Source: Verticillium longisporum
Lineage: Eukaryota; Ascomycota; Sordariomycetes; Glomerellales; Plectosphaerellaceae
Reading direction: 5' to 3'
Assembly (NCBI GenBank): GCA_019188255.1
Contig: JAETXT010000003.1
Coordinates: forward strand, 2,046,001-2,110,000
Length of the DNA: 64,000 nt
Position 1 is the first letter of the stretch. Each line of letters begins with the position of its first letter. The position numbers and the translations under genes are program-made. This document shows, piece after piece, positions 11,086-21,644 of the stretch. The notes beneath the pieces are model-generated. The model saw only the letters and a list, made by a program, of their open reading frames with translations, did not search any database and had not been told where the DNA came from.

Positions 11086-11520
11086 TGCTCTGTGCTCTGT
11101 GCTCTGTGCTCTGTGCTCTGTGCTCTGTGCTCTGTGCTCTGTGCTCTGTGCTCTGTGCTCTGTGCTCTGTGCTCTGTGCTCTGTGCTCTGTGCTCTGTGC
11201 TCTGTGCTCTGTGCTCTGTGCTCTGTGCTCTGTGCTCTGTGCTCTGTGCTCTGTGCTCTGTGCTCTGTGCTCTGTGCCTGTGCTCTGTGCTCTGTGCTCT
11301 GTGCTCTGTGCTCTGTGCTCTGTGCCTGTGCTCTGTGCCTGTGCCTGTGCCTGTGCTCTGTGCCTGTGCTCTGTGCTCTGTGCTCTGTGCTCTGTGCTCT
11401 GTGCTCTGTGCTCTGTGCTCTGTGCTCTGTGCTCTGTGCTCTGTGCTCTGTGCTCTGTGCTCTGTGCTCTGTGCTCTGTGCTCTGTGCTCTGTGCTCTGT
11501 GCTCTGTGCTCTGTGCTCCG
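11086..11520. repeat. Heptanucleotide tandem array (TGCTCTG)n
   Basis: Fifty-seven head-to-tail copies of TGCTCTG (the last is TGCTCCG) are interspersed with six hexamer variants TGCCTG at 11275, 11323, 11336, 11342, 11348 and 11361. The total is exactly 435 bp. The variants cluster in one 92-bp interval; the flanking copies are perfect. No permutation of the unit or its complement contains a stop, so all six frames are open through the array. The resulting frames would encode CSVLCAL on the plus strand and STEHRAQ on the minus strand. It is not telomeric (unit is not TTAGGG) and not a CRISPR array (no spacers). It lies about 600 bp upstream of the large gene starting at 10490. Confidence 0.97.
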
Positions 11521-12220
11521 CCGACATGGGCTGCTTTGCATGGCATGTGCTGGCTGTGCTGGCCATGGTACAGGGAGTGCCCAGGTGGATGGGGCCTGTT
11601 GGAGCTGGCGACCTACTAAGGGAGGGAGGACATGGTGGACAGGAAAAGCAGAGGCTCATCATGCATCGCCATGGTGATGGTGCTACGTGTATGAGTGTAA
11701 GACGAATGACGACGAGGCAGCTGGCGCTGGAAAGCTGGAAAGAAAAAAGGCGTCAGTAAACAAAAACAACATCCCTGCCTCCCACCACTGGGCACGGTAC
11801 CTTGGCGCTGGGACTTCGTGGGCGGCTCGAGGGCTTGAGAGCTTGAGTCGAGAGCTCGAGGAGGGTCTGACATCAATTCGCTTGGATTCCTCGCCAAATG
11901 ATCATCCTGACCGAAGCATGGATCCTCCCGCGGCACCATCCCTCGACTCCCTCTAGAAGGGGGAATGGATGAACAGGGACCGTGGAATCGATGTTTGATG
12001 TTTCGGGCAACGTCCCTGGCCTTTCTCCCAGAAAGACGGTCCGTCTCATTTCGGCATGTCTTTCCGCGCCACACCCACACCAAAACGGCCCGCAGCCACG
12101 CTGGCGTGGCTCACCCCTGCATGTCTCGATTTCACTTTCCATTTTCATGTCTATTTCCTGTCTCGACCGTAGCATTCATCCTACGCACCTTGCTGTGAAA
12201 AAAATGCTTCCAATGGGCCC
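11521..12220. other. Intergenic stretch next to the heptamer array
   Basis: No convincing gene. A 155-codon minus-strand frame (11616-12083) is low-complexity, with no domain and no splice partners. The first 60 bases after the array are degenerate TGC/TGG-rich sequence that looks like decayed array edge. Confidence 0.4.
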
Positions 12221-12385
12221 TCAGACCTCCACGACCAATTTCACGCCGCTAACCCCCTTCTGGACCTCGTCCATGGCGCTCTGAAGACCCTCGAGCCCGC
12301 CCTCCACGACCTTGGCCTGCAACGGCTTGATATCGCCAGACTCGAGCCAGGCTGTCCTGCATGGCTTTGAAATCATCGACGGAGT
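12221..12385 (-). pseudogene. 3' relic of a zinc-type medium-chain dehydrogenase
   Basis: The minus strand from about 12385 to the TGA at 12223-12221 encodes DDFKAMQDSLA and then, one frame over, SGDIKPLQAKVVEGGLEGL followed by QSAMDEVQKGVSGVKLVVEV. This is the typical C-terminus of fungal zinc-binding alcohol dehydrogenases and trans-enoyl reductases of the MDR superfamily (the KPL...GGLEG...GKVSG..V motif). No nucleotide-binding GxGxxG region or catalytic domain is present upstream, so only the last 50 or so codons survive, with one frame change. It is most simply a truncated gene copy. Confidence 0.55.
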
Positions 12386-13001
12386 CGCATCCTACTCACC
12401 AGGCAATGATTTCAAACCTCGTCCGACAATGACTATCCATGTTCCGAGACGCCGCGCGGGTCAAGAACGGGTGTCACACATATTGGCCTCAGATACAATC
12501 CACACACCGCCTACCATTGGAGGTTCTCGAAGAGTACAGTGCCTCTCGCTCACGGACAACCCTGCAATAGCCACTAAGCGCCCTATGACTCCTATGCCAG
12601 GGTATATCTGAGTGGCTGAAAATTACCTTACCTTATGCCTCCCTCTTTTTCTGCCATCGGCCTCTAACTACATGAGGCCAGTTCGAACTTGAAGGGGTGA
12701 AGTCAGTCGCGGCAAAATGGTGTGGGTACAGCGAACTGGTCATGTTGTGTACACGGCGAATTGGCCGGTGCTAAGCCCAAAGCGCGGCCACGAGCAGCCC
12801 ATGACGACACGCGGTACAGAGTGAGAACGACGAAAAGTGCCATGAAAACGAAGGAAACACGCGTGACAAGGTCCGTTAAGTGAGCGGCAGAGCGACAGAG
12901 GGATGCCGGAGCATTGGTCATGACATACTTGCCCGACATTCACCACCAGAGTCCACCATAATCGTCGACAGCATCATGCCCAGCGCATCGAGGCCCGCCT
13001 G
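12386..13001. other. Intergenic stretch
   Basis: No gene or regular repeat seen. This is the 3' flank of the transcription factor ending at 13002. Short frames on both strands have no domain-like content. Confidence 0.4.
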
Positions 13002-14546
13002 TCACTCGTCCAGGGCATCCTCAGCTAACCGGCTTTCTCCCACTGCCACGACTGCCCCCTCCGATCCCACTCGCTGTCTCATCGCCCGGGCCAGGCTACA
13101 CATGTCAAACAGCTTTCCACTGCCGTTCCCTTGAGGGCCCCAGGATCTCATGTATTCTCTCGCCCAGTCCCACTCGTTGTCGGCTTCCCAGAGACTGCTT
13201 GGGCCCGGCAAGGGTCCTTGGCTAGGGTTCGCGAGGCCTTGGGTGCTGCCTGTGCCGACGACGAGAGCCACGCAGAAGCAAGTGTTTATGAGCCTAGTTT
13301 TTCAGATTGTCGACCCATGAACCCTATACTTGCCTGAGCCTCCAAGGCTCAGCCTCGAGAATGGGAAACCTACCGTCGCCGCACTTCCTCGCACAACCAG
13401 TCCTTCCATCGAAACCCAGCCTTGCGCTCGTGTGGCGGGCTGAAGGGTCCAGGAACGCAGGACGAATACACATAAGCAAGATCCTACACCACAGGTGATC
13501 AGCTCCGTGCCCGTCGTTGGGAAATGGTATCTGTGGAGTTGACAGACCTGCATCGTGACAATCATGCCGTCGTGCTCGGTAAAATAGTCGGGACCAAAGT
13601 CGATCATCCGCATGATTGTGTAAATCACCATCGCCTGCATCGCGGCCAGCAATTCCCCGAGCGAAAACTTGTGCATCTGCGCGTCTGTCAGCTGAACGCT
13701 GCGCCCATTCCGCTTGGGACTGATACTGACGTCGCTTTTGATCCACCGCTCCTCGGCCTCGATGCTCCGCCAGAGAAAATCCATTGACCCCTCTGACCGC
13801 GCCACGAAGCCTTGAGAAATGACGCGACAAGCAGCCAGCGGCTTCAGCGGCTGGGGCGTGGTTGGTGGGGGTTCGACGTCTCGCTCGTCGAAATGCGGGC
13901 TGCTGACAAGCGGGTGGATAAAGGGCGGCCACTTGGCCGGCTGGGCCATGAGGCGGGGGAATGATCGGAGCGTGGCGGTGATGAAACGGCGACAGCTTGG
14001 GGAGAGGCATTGGCCCATTGTCTTTTGCTCGGAGATTGGGTGGCTCCCGGGGGAGAGGAGTTGACTGGTGTCCGAGCCGGAGCGCATGAGGTCCACGGGC
14101 TGAAGACTGAGGTTTGGGACGAGAGGTTTGGGGATTGTAGGGGGCGCAGCGAATAGAGTCTCGATCGTGGACAGGAAGTTTGCTGGTGGGTGGAAGAGGG
14201 TAACGCTGTAATTGTAGTCCTCCTGACTAGCGAGACCAAGATCCATTTGGTCGCCATTAAAGGCCCAGTGATCGCTGGTGAGTGTGGTCGGATCCTGCTC
14301 ACCTGGTGTCAAGGCCGTTGCCACGGGTGCGTCGGAACTCGTCGTCCGAATGTGTGAAGTGCCGGAGACTCGGCCGTAGATGCACTCCGTCTGCTTCGCA
14401 GCACATCGAGAGCACGGCTGGTGAAAGTCGCACTTGTTCTTAGTGCTCCGGCATGCGTTGCATGCGGTCGGTCGGGCAGGCTGTTTTCTTGCAGCTCGCC
14501 GACGGCAGTACTGGATGTGGCGGTCATATTGTGTCTCTGATTCCCG
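13002..14546 (-). CDS. Zn2Cys6 transcription factor with a preceding C2H2-like half finger; 5' exon unresolved
   Basis: Three minus-strand exons can be joined: 14546-13548, 13483-13374 and 13293-13002, with introns of 64 nt (13484-13547) and 80 nt (13294-13373), all phases consistent. The first exon carries RHIQYC, the second half of a C2H2 finger. It is followed by ACNACRSTKNKC, then CSRC and a last Cys, a complete Zn2Cys6 binuclear cluster in the order typical of fungal C2H2-Zn2Cys6 regulators. The middle has QAMVIYTIMRMID and the second exon WKDWLCEEVRRR, both characteristic of this family's regulatory domain. The C-terminus has LWEADNEWDWAREY. The exon opens at an acceptor (CTGACAG) and no upstream exon with the first CxxC pair or start codon is evident before the tRNA 290 bp away. 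The gene may be 5' truncated. Target genes are unknown. Confidence 0.65.
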
Positions 14547-14836
14547 CTGTCAGCCTCATTCACAAGATCGTCTGTATTGAGACTTTGAGATGACGAGGAA
14601 GGCTTGATATGATGCGAGGTTCAAATTGAGCCTGTGCTTTGCAGGGATATCAAGCAAGCGATAATTTGGTCTGACCTTGGTCAAATGATTTCCTACAGAG
14701 TTCACAGGTATATGAAGACATTGTAAAGCTTTGGGTTGTGTCTCATATGGGTATGCAAAAGAAAAGGAGGCTTCTGTTACGGTTGTCCATAGTGGGACTG
14801 GGCAAAAGTTTAGTGCACTCAGGTGAGTGAGTGAAT

Positions 14837-14908
14837 TGACCACAGCAGGGCTCGAACCTGCAATCTCCTGATTCGTAGTCAGACGCCTTGCCATTGGGCC
14901 ATGCGGCC
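14837..14908 (-). tRNA. tRNA-Arg (anticodon ACG)
   Basis: The minus strand folds as a full cloverleaf. A 7-bp acceptor stem (GGCCGCA with TGTGGTC), a D arm with GCCC/GGC, an anticodon stem TCTGA/TCAGG around loop CTACGAA (anticodon ACG), a variable AGATT and a T arm GCAGG-TTCGAGC-CCTGC follow in order. Discriminator base A is at 14837. No intron. The A and B box promoters are the usual internal ones (TGGCCCAATGG and GGTTCGAGCCC). The D loop is one base shorter than in many fungal tRNA-Arg genes. Confidence 0.95.
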
Positions 14909-15843
14909 TTGGTTGAAGGTCCGTCAGATCTGGTACATACATGTCCACAATTACAACGTCCACCAGACCTCTTTGAACTCCATAGTGAACTTGTAGTGCG
15001 TCTGTCGTGTTCAAAATATTCGACTGCGGTCCGCTAGCAGTGGGAGAGTGAGGGACAATCGTTGATTAATATAGAGCTACAGAGCGCTCGCTCAGCAGGT
15101 GAGTCTCAACTCCTGTCCAACCGATTGAACTTCAACGATTTTGCGGATTCATTACTAGATCGATTTTTCTAACGTTTGATACTCACTCGGGCTTAGGCGA
15201 CCTGCTATAACGTGGAAGTATTGCAACTTAAAAACAGAGGCCGTTAAAATCCCATCGATCACCAGCGCTGGTCAAAGCTACGAAAATGACGTTTCGTGGC
15301 CGTTGTCTTTCATTTTGAGACGTTTGAGACATTTCAATAACGAATGGCAGTTTCATGTTTTCTACTTGAGAGCAGGTGCTCAGGCTGATCAAAACGGCCC
15401 ACGGTTTGTTCCAAGCCTCATCTTTCAACCTATTCGTTTACATGTGTGTGATTCAATGACTTGAACCTTGGGATACCCAGCCTTCAGGTTCGGTTTCAGT
15501 CTTATGACAGACTTCCGTCACTGAAACTACCCTCCGAGACTCTGGCTTCCCTCTGCTTGGAAATCTGCCAACCGTTGATGCATGGTGTTTGCATTTAACA
15601 AAGATCCCGTGCATCTGAGGGGTAAATCACATGTTTCTAAGGTATGTGGCTTACAGGCGCCTGCTGTAGGAAAGTACTTTCTTTTGGGTGTCAAATGAGC
15701 CTTCCATGACTGCACGGCGATCCATTCCTAAAAAGCTTCTTAGAAAACCTTCCAGCTGCGGTGTCAATCCCAAGCATCGTGTTCATTCATCCTGATTCAA
15801 AATGGCGACCAGAATGATCGGACCTTAGTGACGAATGATTCGT
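14909..15843. other. Intergenic stretch
   Basis: No gene recognised. The sequence is relatively A+T rich compared with its surroundings and contains only short frames without domains. A 66-codon minus-strand frame at 15228-15428 has no supporting features. Confidence 0.4.
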
Positions 15844-16498
15844 CTATAGGTTCGAGTCAAGCATTGAGCCAAGCGTAGGCAATGCCGTATAGTTTTCACC
15901 TGCTACGGCTATAAGAAGAAACGGCTGATCAATGGGAGTCTCCTCTGGAAACTCTGAAAAGCCATGCACAACGCAGAACAGGTGGCAGATGTCCCCCCTG
16001 AACTTGTAACGCCTGCGGGGTAATCGAATGACAGCATGGACGTCATCGTCAGCGTCTTTCACGCCAACGCCGCACAATATATCATACAAAGAACACAGTT
16101 TCAATCGTCGTTACAGAATGGCCAAGCCAGGGCCCGGTCCGACCACTGGCATACGATGCCCCATGTCCGTTCGCTGCTTTCGTTCCCCCAGCCCGTCGTT
16201 CAGCACGATCTCTTCATGGACTGTCATCAATAGCCTCGGACGCTCAGAGGACGAGGAGGGGAACAAAGAAAATGAGAATGAAGAACAAGGTACGCATTAA
16301 GTCGACTCTTACCGGGATGGTGTTTGTCTTCACACTGAGTCGCGGGGCTGCCGCGAGACATCCTTCATTGGATGAAACCAAATGCTCGTCACTCAGGACG
16401 TATTTGGCACCACGCTGATATAAGTCATAGATTCCCTCGACGGTCTGGATCTCCACGCGACAGCCTGCGGTAGCAGAGAGGACGAAAGCCAACAACAT
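15844..16498 (-). CDS. Cryptic multi-exon gene, function unknown
   Basis: Three coding-like minus-strand blocks are seen. About 16469-16311 encodes CRVEIQTVEGIYDLYQRGAK after a good acceptor (ctaccgcag) and ends at a GTAAGA donor. About 16222-16130 encodes HEEIVLNDGLGERKQRTDMG after acceptor gatgacag. About 16075-15844 encodes FPEETPIDQPFLLIAVAGEN and ends in a TAG. Amino-acid composition looks natural, but the exon phases do not all match and the start is not found. No family recognised. It may be a real gene with an indel or a relic; the exact model is uncertain. Confidence 0.3.
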
Positions 16499-16744
16499 TC
16501 GCCTTGCAAGCAGGATGGAACCCAGGAGTCATCAGCGAAGGAAGATTGTGATGTAGTGTTCGGCAAGGGACTGGATAATGAAGGATCGGGCGAGGCACAG
16601 CAGCCATGGTACATGAGTGAGCGCATGCAGATGATTTGGGGATGGTTTCTCTTCATACATCTACCCGAGGTTATCCTCTTCCTCTCCCTCAGCTCAGGCA
16701 TCATCCCAGTGCCCATTTGCAACCCCATCATCTGGACCCCGCGC

Positions 16745-18541
16745 CTAGCTCATAATCTCCCATAGTCTGATCTTGCCGACGTCATTTCCGACGGCGAGCA
16801 GGTCGCTCTTCCTTCCAAATGCAACACACGTCACCCGTCCGAGAGGGGTGTTTTCTGTCGGCCAATTCCTGTACACGGTGCAGCTCGGCAGATGCGCAAG
16901 CTTGAGGGCATCCTTCTTGTGCTGGCTGCCAAAGGCGAGCAGCTGTCCATCAGGCGAGAACGTGAGGACGGTGACGGGTGTGACAAGCTGCTCGAAGCGA
17001 CGTGTGGGTTCCGGGTTGGCCTTGATCGTGTTGACGCCCGCCTCGTTTGTCGCGAAGAGCTCGGCACGGTCGTAAATGTTCGTGACACCGCTGTTCGAGC
17101 CGACAGCGACCCACCGATCGTGACCGAGTGTGGCAGGACCCTGGTGGCCGCCGAGCGCGACGACAATGCCGCCGATGCAGCCCTCGTCGTGCCAGATGCC
17201 GAGGAACTTTCGGTCTTCCATGCTGTACTCGCCAACCTGACCGCCTCGTCCGAGTATCGTGAGGCCGTCGCCCGTGTTCCACCACGCAAAGTCGGCGATA
17301 CCGTGACGGCTGTCGAGGCGCGCTGCGGCGATCCATTGCCTTGAGCCAACGCTGATAATATTGATAATACCACCGCCTTTCCTCGACGATGCCACGATAC
17401 CCATATACCGTCCGCAGGGGCTGAGCTTGAAACGCTCCATCGACTTGTGTTCGGCATTGTGGCCTTGAATCTGTGACGTCTTTTGCACCAGGCCTGACTG
17501 CAGGTCCCAGCTGTGGAAGTACTTTCGACGGCCGGCGAAGAAAATCTGATCGCCGCCGGGGTAGAGGAACTCGGCTCTCCTGACGTCGATCTGCTTGGCC
17601 TGCACCGAGGTCAACATGGGGTTGGGTGTCGGGTGTGCTGTAGGGTTGATGTGGTGGAGGAGAAGTACCGACGCGACGCTCGACGAGAGCAGCACGGGAT
17701 ACTCGGGGTGGAAGGAGAGGTTGCCGACGGCGGCCTTGTGTGTGTCGGGTATGGGGCGGGTTCGCTGAATGTCGATGACCTCGGGCCGCAGCCTCCTCTT
17801 CTTGCCGTCGTCCTTGCCCGCGAGACGACCGACGTCGCGCAGCAGCTTCTCCAGCGGCGCCGCAGAAAGCTCACTGTCGCTCTCCTCGGCATCGTCATCG
17901 TCGGAGCTGCTGGACGAATCTGACGCCGCAGCGGACGACCTTCTTCTCCTCTTGGCAGGCCTGCCCTCGGCTTCTCTAGCCCACTTTGGGAGGGGGTTCA
18001 GCGCCAGGTACTGGCGTCGAAGCCTCTGCGCGTACTCGGCTCCTGTGGCCACATCCTCGCTCTCGGCAATACGCAGCTTGCGCAGCTGTGACACGCCCGC
18101 CAGCGATACAGTCAATCGCTCGTCATCACTATCCTCCCAGGCCGGCGCGGCGGCCGGTGCTGCTGCCTCCTTTTCGGTCTTCTTCGGTTGTATGCTGTGC
18201 TGGCCGGGTGTACTGGGCGCGGCGTCGACGAAGAAAAGGTCGGCATCGTCGACGCCTTCGAGATTGGGCTCGTCAGCCTTGGTGAGCTGTAGTTGGCGTT
18301 CCTTCTCAAGAAGATCAAAGTCGGCCAGGGAATCGTTGCTGAAGAGGTTTTGGCGGAAGCTCGCTTTGCTTCCGAGGACCAGGCGCTCGAGCTCCTCCTC
18401 CTCGGCGTCCTTCTCTGCGACGGGAGATTTGGTGAGGTTGAAGACGTCGACTTCCTGGTCGGACTCGTCATCGGAGAGATCGACCTCCTCCGCAATGGAG
18501 GAATCGTCGGAAAAATCCTCAAGCTCCTGCTTGTCGGCCAT
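16745..18541 (-). CDS. UTP18: U3 snoRNA-associated WD40 protein Utp18
   Basis: A single 598-residue exon from the ATG at 18541. Utp18 is a component of the UTP-B subcomplex of the 90S small-subunit processome in the nucleolus, needed for early 18S pre-rRNA processing. The N-terminal third is acidic and disordered (DFSDDSS, DLSDDESDQEVDVF) with KRRRRSS, a likely nuclear signal near residue 200. The WD40 propeller begins at about 265 (TRPIPDTHKAAVGNLSFHPE) and runs to the last residues, IRLWEIMS. Diagnostic features include DLQSGLVQK, MERFKLSPCGRYMGI and TVLTFSPDGQLLAFGSQ. Length matches fungal Utp18. It is divergently arranged with the F-box gene to its right. The long frame on the opposite strand (17769-18638) is a shadow of the Ser/Glu-rich N-terminus. 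Confidence 0.95.
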   Translation of the reverse strand: MADKQELEDFSDDSSIAEEVDLSDDESDQEVDVFNLTKSPVAEKDAEEEELERLVLGSKASFRQNLFSNDSLADFDLLEKERQLQLTKADEPNLEGVDDADLFFVDAAPSTPGQHSIQPKKTEKEAAAPAAAPAWEDSDDERLTVSLAGVSQLRKLRIAESEDVATGAEYAQRLRRQYLALNPLPKWAREAEGRPAKRRRRSSAAASDSSSSSDDDDAEESDSELSAAPLEKLLRDVGRLAGKDDGKKRRLRPEVIDIQRTRPIPDTHKAAVGNLSFHPEYPVLLSSSVASVLLLHHINPTAHPTPNPMLTSVQAKQIDVRRAEFLYPGGDQIFFAGRRKYFHSWDLQSGLVQKTSQIQGHNAEHKSMERFKLSPCGRYMGIVASSRKGGGIINIISVGSRQWIAAARLDSRHGIADFAWWNTGDGLTILGRGGQVGEYSMEDRKFLGIWHDEGCIGGIVVALGGHQGPATLGHDRWVAVGSNSGVTNIYDRAELFATNEAGVNTIKANPEPTRRFEQLVTPVTVLTFSPDGQLLAFGSQHKKDALKLAHLPSCTVYRNWPTENTPLGRVTCVAFGRKSDLLAVGNDVGKIRLWEIMS

Positions 18542-19053
18542 GGTTGAGTATGTCGGGTGGTGGTTGGTGGTGGTGACAGTCGAGAGGCGCTACCGAATGC
18601 ACCACCCAAGTGTGTACTCCAGAAGTTTTTTTCTCTGATCCAAGTCAGCCTTGCAGGCCGTCCGCTGCTGTTGATTGGGTCTTCAAAAAAGCCATCCGTC
18701 AGTTTGGCCAATAGAAGCGCCCTGTCTGGACAAGGCTCCAGGGTTGTCGCCAGCCCCTCTCACCCCACTTCGTAACATCATCCGACGACATTCAACTCCC
18801 CTAAAAAGGTACTCATTCTTCCTCAATGCTATCAGGATACTCAACTCAAAGTGCGTTGGTAGAAACTTTGCAATTTCATGCGTCGGACGTCGAGTTGAAT
18901 TCCATCAGCGATTTATAGCTGCGTCCTTCGGACCTCCCACCTTGGACCCGACTGCCTTGAGCACCTAGGCACCTATCCTATACCTTAAACTCCATGTCGA
19001 TCACTCTTCCATCCAAAGGTTAAAATCTCTCGACTTTGCATCCGGCGATCGTC
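18542..19053. promoter_or_regulatory. Divergent intergenic region between UTP18 and the F-box gene
   Basis: About 510 bp separate the two divergent starts. It contains a copy of the CACCTAGGCACC-type motif (18961-18972) related to the palindromic repeats seen elsewhere in the window. No gene is seen within it. Confidence 0.4.
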
Positions 19054-20696
19054 ATGGATTTGCTTACGAGCCTTCCCGAGGGCCTTCTCCTCTGATACTC
19101 GAGCTACTGCTGCCATCCCAAGTGGTCCGATGCCGCCTCATCAGCCGGAGCATTCATCGCGCGCTGACGCGTGCAAATCTCTGCAAGCATCTCCTGCTCT
19201 CCATGCTGCCACGTTCGCGAGAAGCCAGGTTACTTCGAAGGCTGCGCGAAAACGCGGAAGACGCAGTGGTGCGGGCGAAAGACTGGTCTGTCGTATTCGC
19301 CGTCGCTGCCCGCCGTCACCATCATCAGACGACAGTCGCCTTTTTCTCCGCGCGAGAGATTTCGTTGCCGCCAGCTGAGCATTATTTCGAGAGAAAAAAA
19401 CGTTGGGACGCCATTCTACGTTTCGATGGATTGACAAGGCCCTTGTACTCTGACGATGTCGTCTGGGCTTACGGCTCCGGCGAGGGTCTGCTTGTGTACC
19501 GGCTACCCAGCCAGGAGTACTGTGCTTTGGATGTAGCCTTGGGCAGCTCGCAAATTGTGCCATTCACCACGAAAGGTCGTATAGTACGGCGAGTGAGACT
19601 CGAGCACGGAGTGCTTGTTTTTGAGTGGGCAGAGCGGGAGGCTTTCCACCCGCTAAACGAAGGCGAAGGCGTCCATCGCCACTTCGCCTCAGTATTTGAC
19701 GTGTGGACACACAAGGGGGAGTACGACACACTGCCGGACCTGGGTGCTTCGAAGCCCGGTGATGCTGCAGAGGGAGAGAGATCCAAGCCACAAAGATGGC
19801 ATTTCGCTCTTCGCGCCGAGTGGGAAACCCACTCCCTAGGCTTCCCATTTGCCACCAGCGATCGTTTCTACTGTGCCCACAATGCAACCCATTACGCCCT
19901 CTATCTGTGGCAGCCCGATCGCTCGCCCTGGGGCGAAGACAGCCCGCTCGAACGCCTGACGGTCTGGGACATTGGCAACCCCCGAAAGACAGAGTCCTGC
20001 ATCTCCGTCGCGCCTGTCGAGCCAGACGTTATACGCAACATTACGAACGAACATCTCGCGCTCTGGGGTCTCCGCCAGTCCGACACGCCGTCACTGCGCT
20101 CTGTCGCTCTCGACAGCGAGACCCGCGATCCCCACACTGGGCAGTCGACAGGCCACCTCTTCTTCCTGACGGAAGAGCACCTCTGGGCCGCGGCCTCCCA
20201 GTCCGGTCTCCCCCCACGCCGCCTTCACAGCGTATGCGCCACCGGCATCCCGCTGCAGGGCAACGGGCCCGTCTGGGTGAACGAGTGCAGCGGCAACGCG
20301 GTCAGTCCGGCCTGTCGAGGGAACGCGTTCGCCGTGCAAGAAGAGGATGCGTGGCCCGGCTGGGCGCCGTGCTGGCTGCACGAGGACTTTCCTTCCCTCA
20401 CCGTCGCGCAGCTCGTGGACCGCTTGGCGGGGTCGCGCTTCGATGCGCGGCAGTGCTTGTCCATGGAGTATGTCAGTGTGAACAGGGACCCGGAGCAGGG
20501 CACGGCCAGCTCCGTCTCGAGAGAGGACGCGCGAGAAGGCGCGAACTCGGCCGACGTCGATGGGGCCCTACAGAGACAAGTTCGGTTCCTGGACGGGACA
20601 TGGAGGCGGATCATGGAAAAGGGGAAGATCGCGGGTGATGAGCGATGGATGATAGGCGAGACTCCTGGTGCGGTCGTGACTGTACTCTATTTCTGA
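19054..20696 (+). CDS. F-box protein (frame broken within the F-box)
   Basis: The ATG at 19054 begins MDLLTSLPEGLLL and then hits TGA. One frame over, the same DNA continues as ILELLLPSQVVRCRLISRSI, so the two halves make a classic F-box (LPxxLLxxIL...RCRLxSRS). Restoring one base near 19090-19095 gives 547 codons, an exact multiple of three. F-box proteins recruit substrates to SCF ubiquitin ligases through Skp1. The rest (about residues 70-547) resembles the beta-rich C-terminal region of fungal F-box proteins of unknown substrate, with no clear WD40 or LRR repeats. The downstream frame is uninterrupted to the TGA at 20694-20696. Substrate is not predictable. If the deletion is real, the F-box is lost. 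Confidence 0.65.
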
Positions 20697-21644
20697 GTCT
20701 ACCTAGATGCCTACCTCAATAGGTCATGATACGATCCATACATCCATCGCTCTTCCGTTTCGATGCCAGAGATAAAACGGGGAGCTGCGCACATGTTCAA
20801 ACTCATGCCCAGAATCTGGTTCAACATTTATGGCCCAAGAGAGCCCAGGATTCGCCCCATGTTTGGGCTGTAAGGTGAGCACCAAAAGCAGATCGACCTG
20901 GCCTGGGCCTCTTCCATCTCACCCTCGTGACCCCTCATAGTGCCCAAGCCAGCACACGCCCCCTCACCACCAACACCAATCAGCCAAACCCTCCCACCAC
21001 CCTTCATAAGCGCAGACCAGCGGACTCTGCCCAACGACAATCGACGCCCCTCCCCGGTCCTCCATGGTCGAGCGGTTCACTACGTTGCACTTCGCCGAAC
21101 ACACACCCCACGGACCCAAAACGATTGACGTGATTAACCCTGATGTCCCCCCCATTCCTCCTCTGAGCACGCGAGTTCGAATCGGCGGTAGAGATGTAGG
21201 GACCAGCTTGTCCTGAACTCTTTTGCCGGTTCTACATCGTGCAGTATTGTTGCGAAGAGCTCGAATGACGACTCTGTGTTCTTATCTTGCACGGACAGGT
21301 TGGTTTGCAGTAGATTCGTCTAATACTCGTTGCATACCCTCGCCCGAACGCCACATCAGTATTTCTCAGGCTGGTGTAACAGAGTAAGAGATTAAAAGAT
21401 GTTCCATTTGGTCGTGTTCTCGTCTAATAGAGCGTTGTCCAAATTTGTTTGGCATCGGTTCGAATATATCTACCCCCTGCGAACCCAAATTCCTGAAATG
21501 AACAGTCTTCTAGTCTGGCCCGACTCCACGTAATTTCAAAGAGAACCCCCCCAAGATGGGCTGACCGGTCAAGAAAGCACATCGGCGCCCCAACACCAAG
21601 TCCAAGATAGCACGGCATCATGCCTCCCCGAGGGAGACGCTACT
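20697..21644. other. Intergenic stretch between convergent genes
   Basis: Nothing coding is seen. It includes the 3' flanks of the F-box gene and of the monooxygenase ending at 21645. A CTACCTAGATGCCTACCTC segment at 20699-20717 is another relative of the dispersed CCTAGGT motif. Confidence 0.4.

Noticed and set aside
11086..11520. CRISPR array or telomeric repeat
   Set aside because: Units are contiguous with no spacers, and the unit is not TTAGGG or a known telomere repeat.
10833..11759. Several long Cys-rich or Ser/Thr/Glu/His/Arg-rich frames across the repeat array as genes
   Set aside because: They result from a heptamer lacking stops in every register; no start context, domain or splice support.
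14556..15014. 152-residue minus-strand frame
   Set aside because: It translates straight through tRNA-Arg(ACG).
17769..18638. 289-residue plus-strand Ser-rich frame
   Set aside because: Shadow of the acidic Ser/Glu-rich N-terminus of UTP18 on the other strand.
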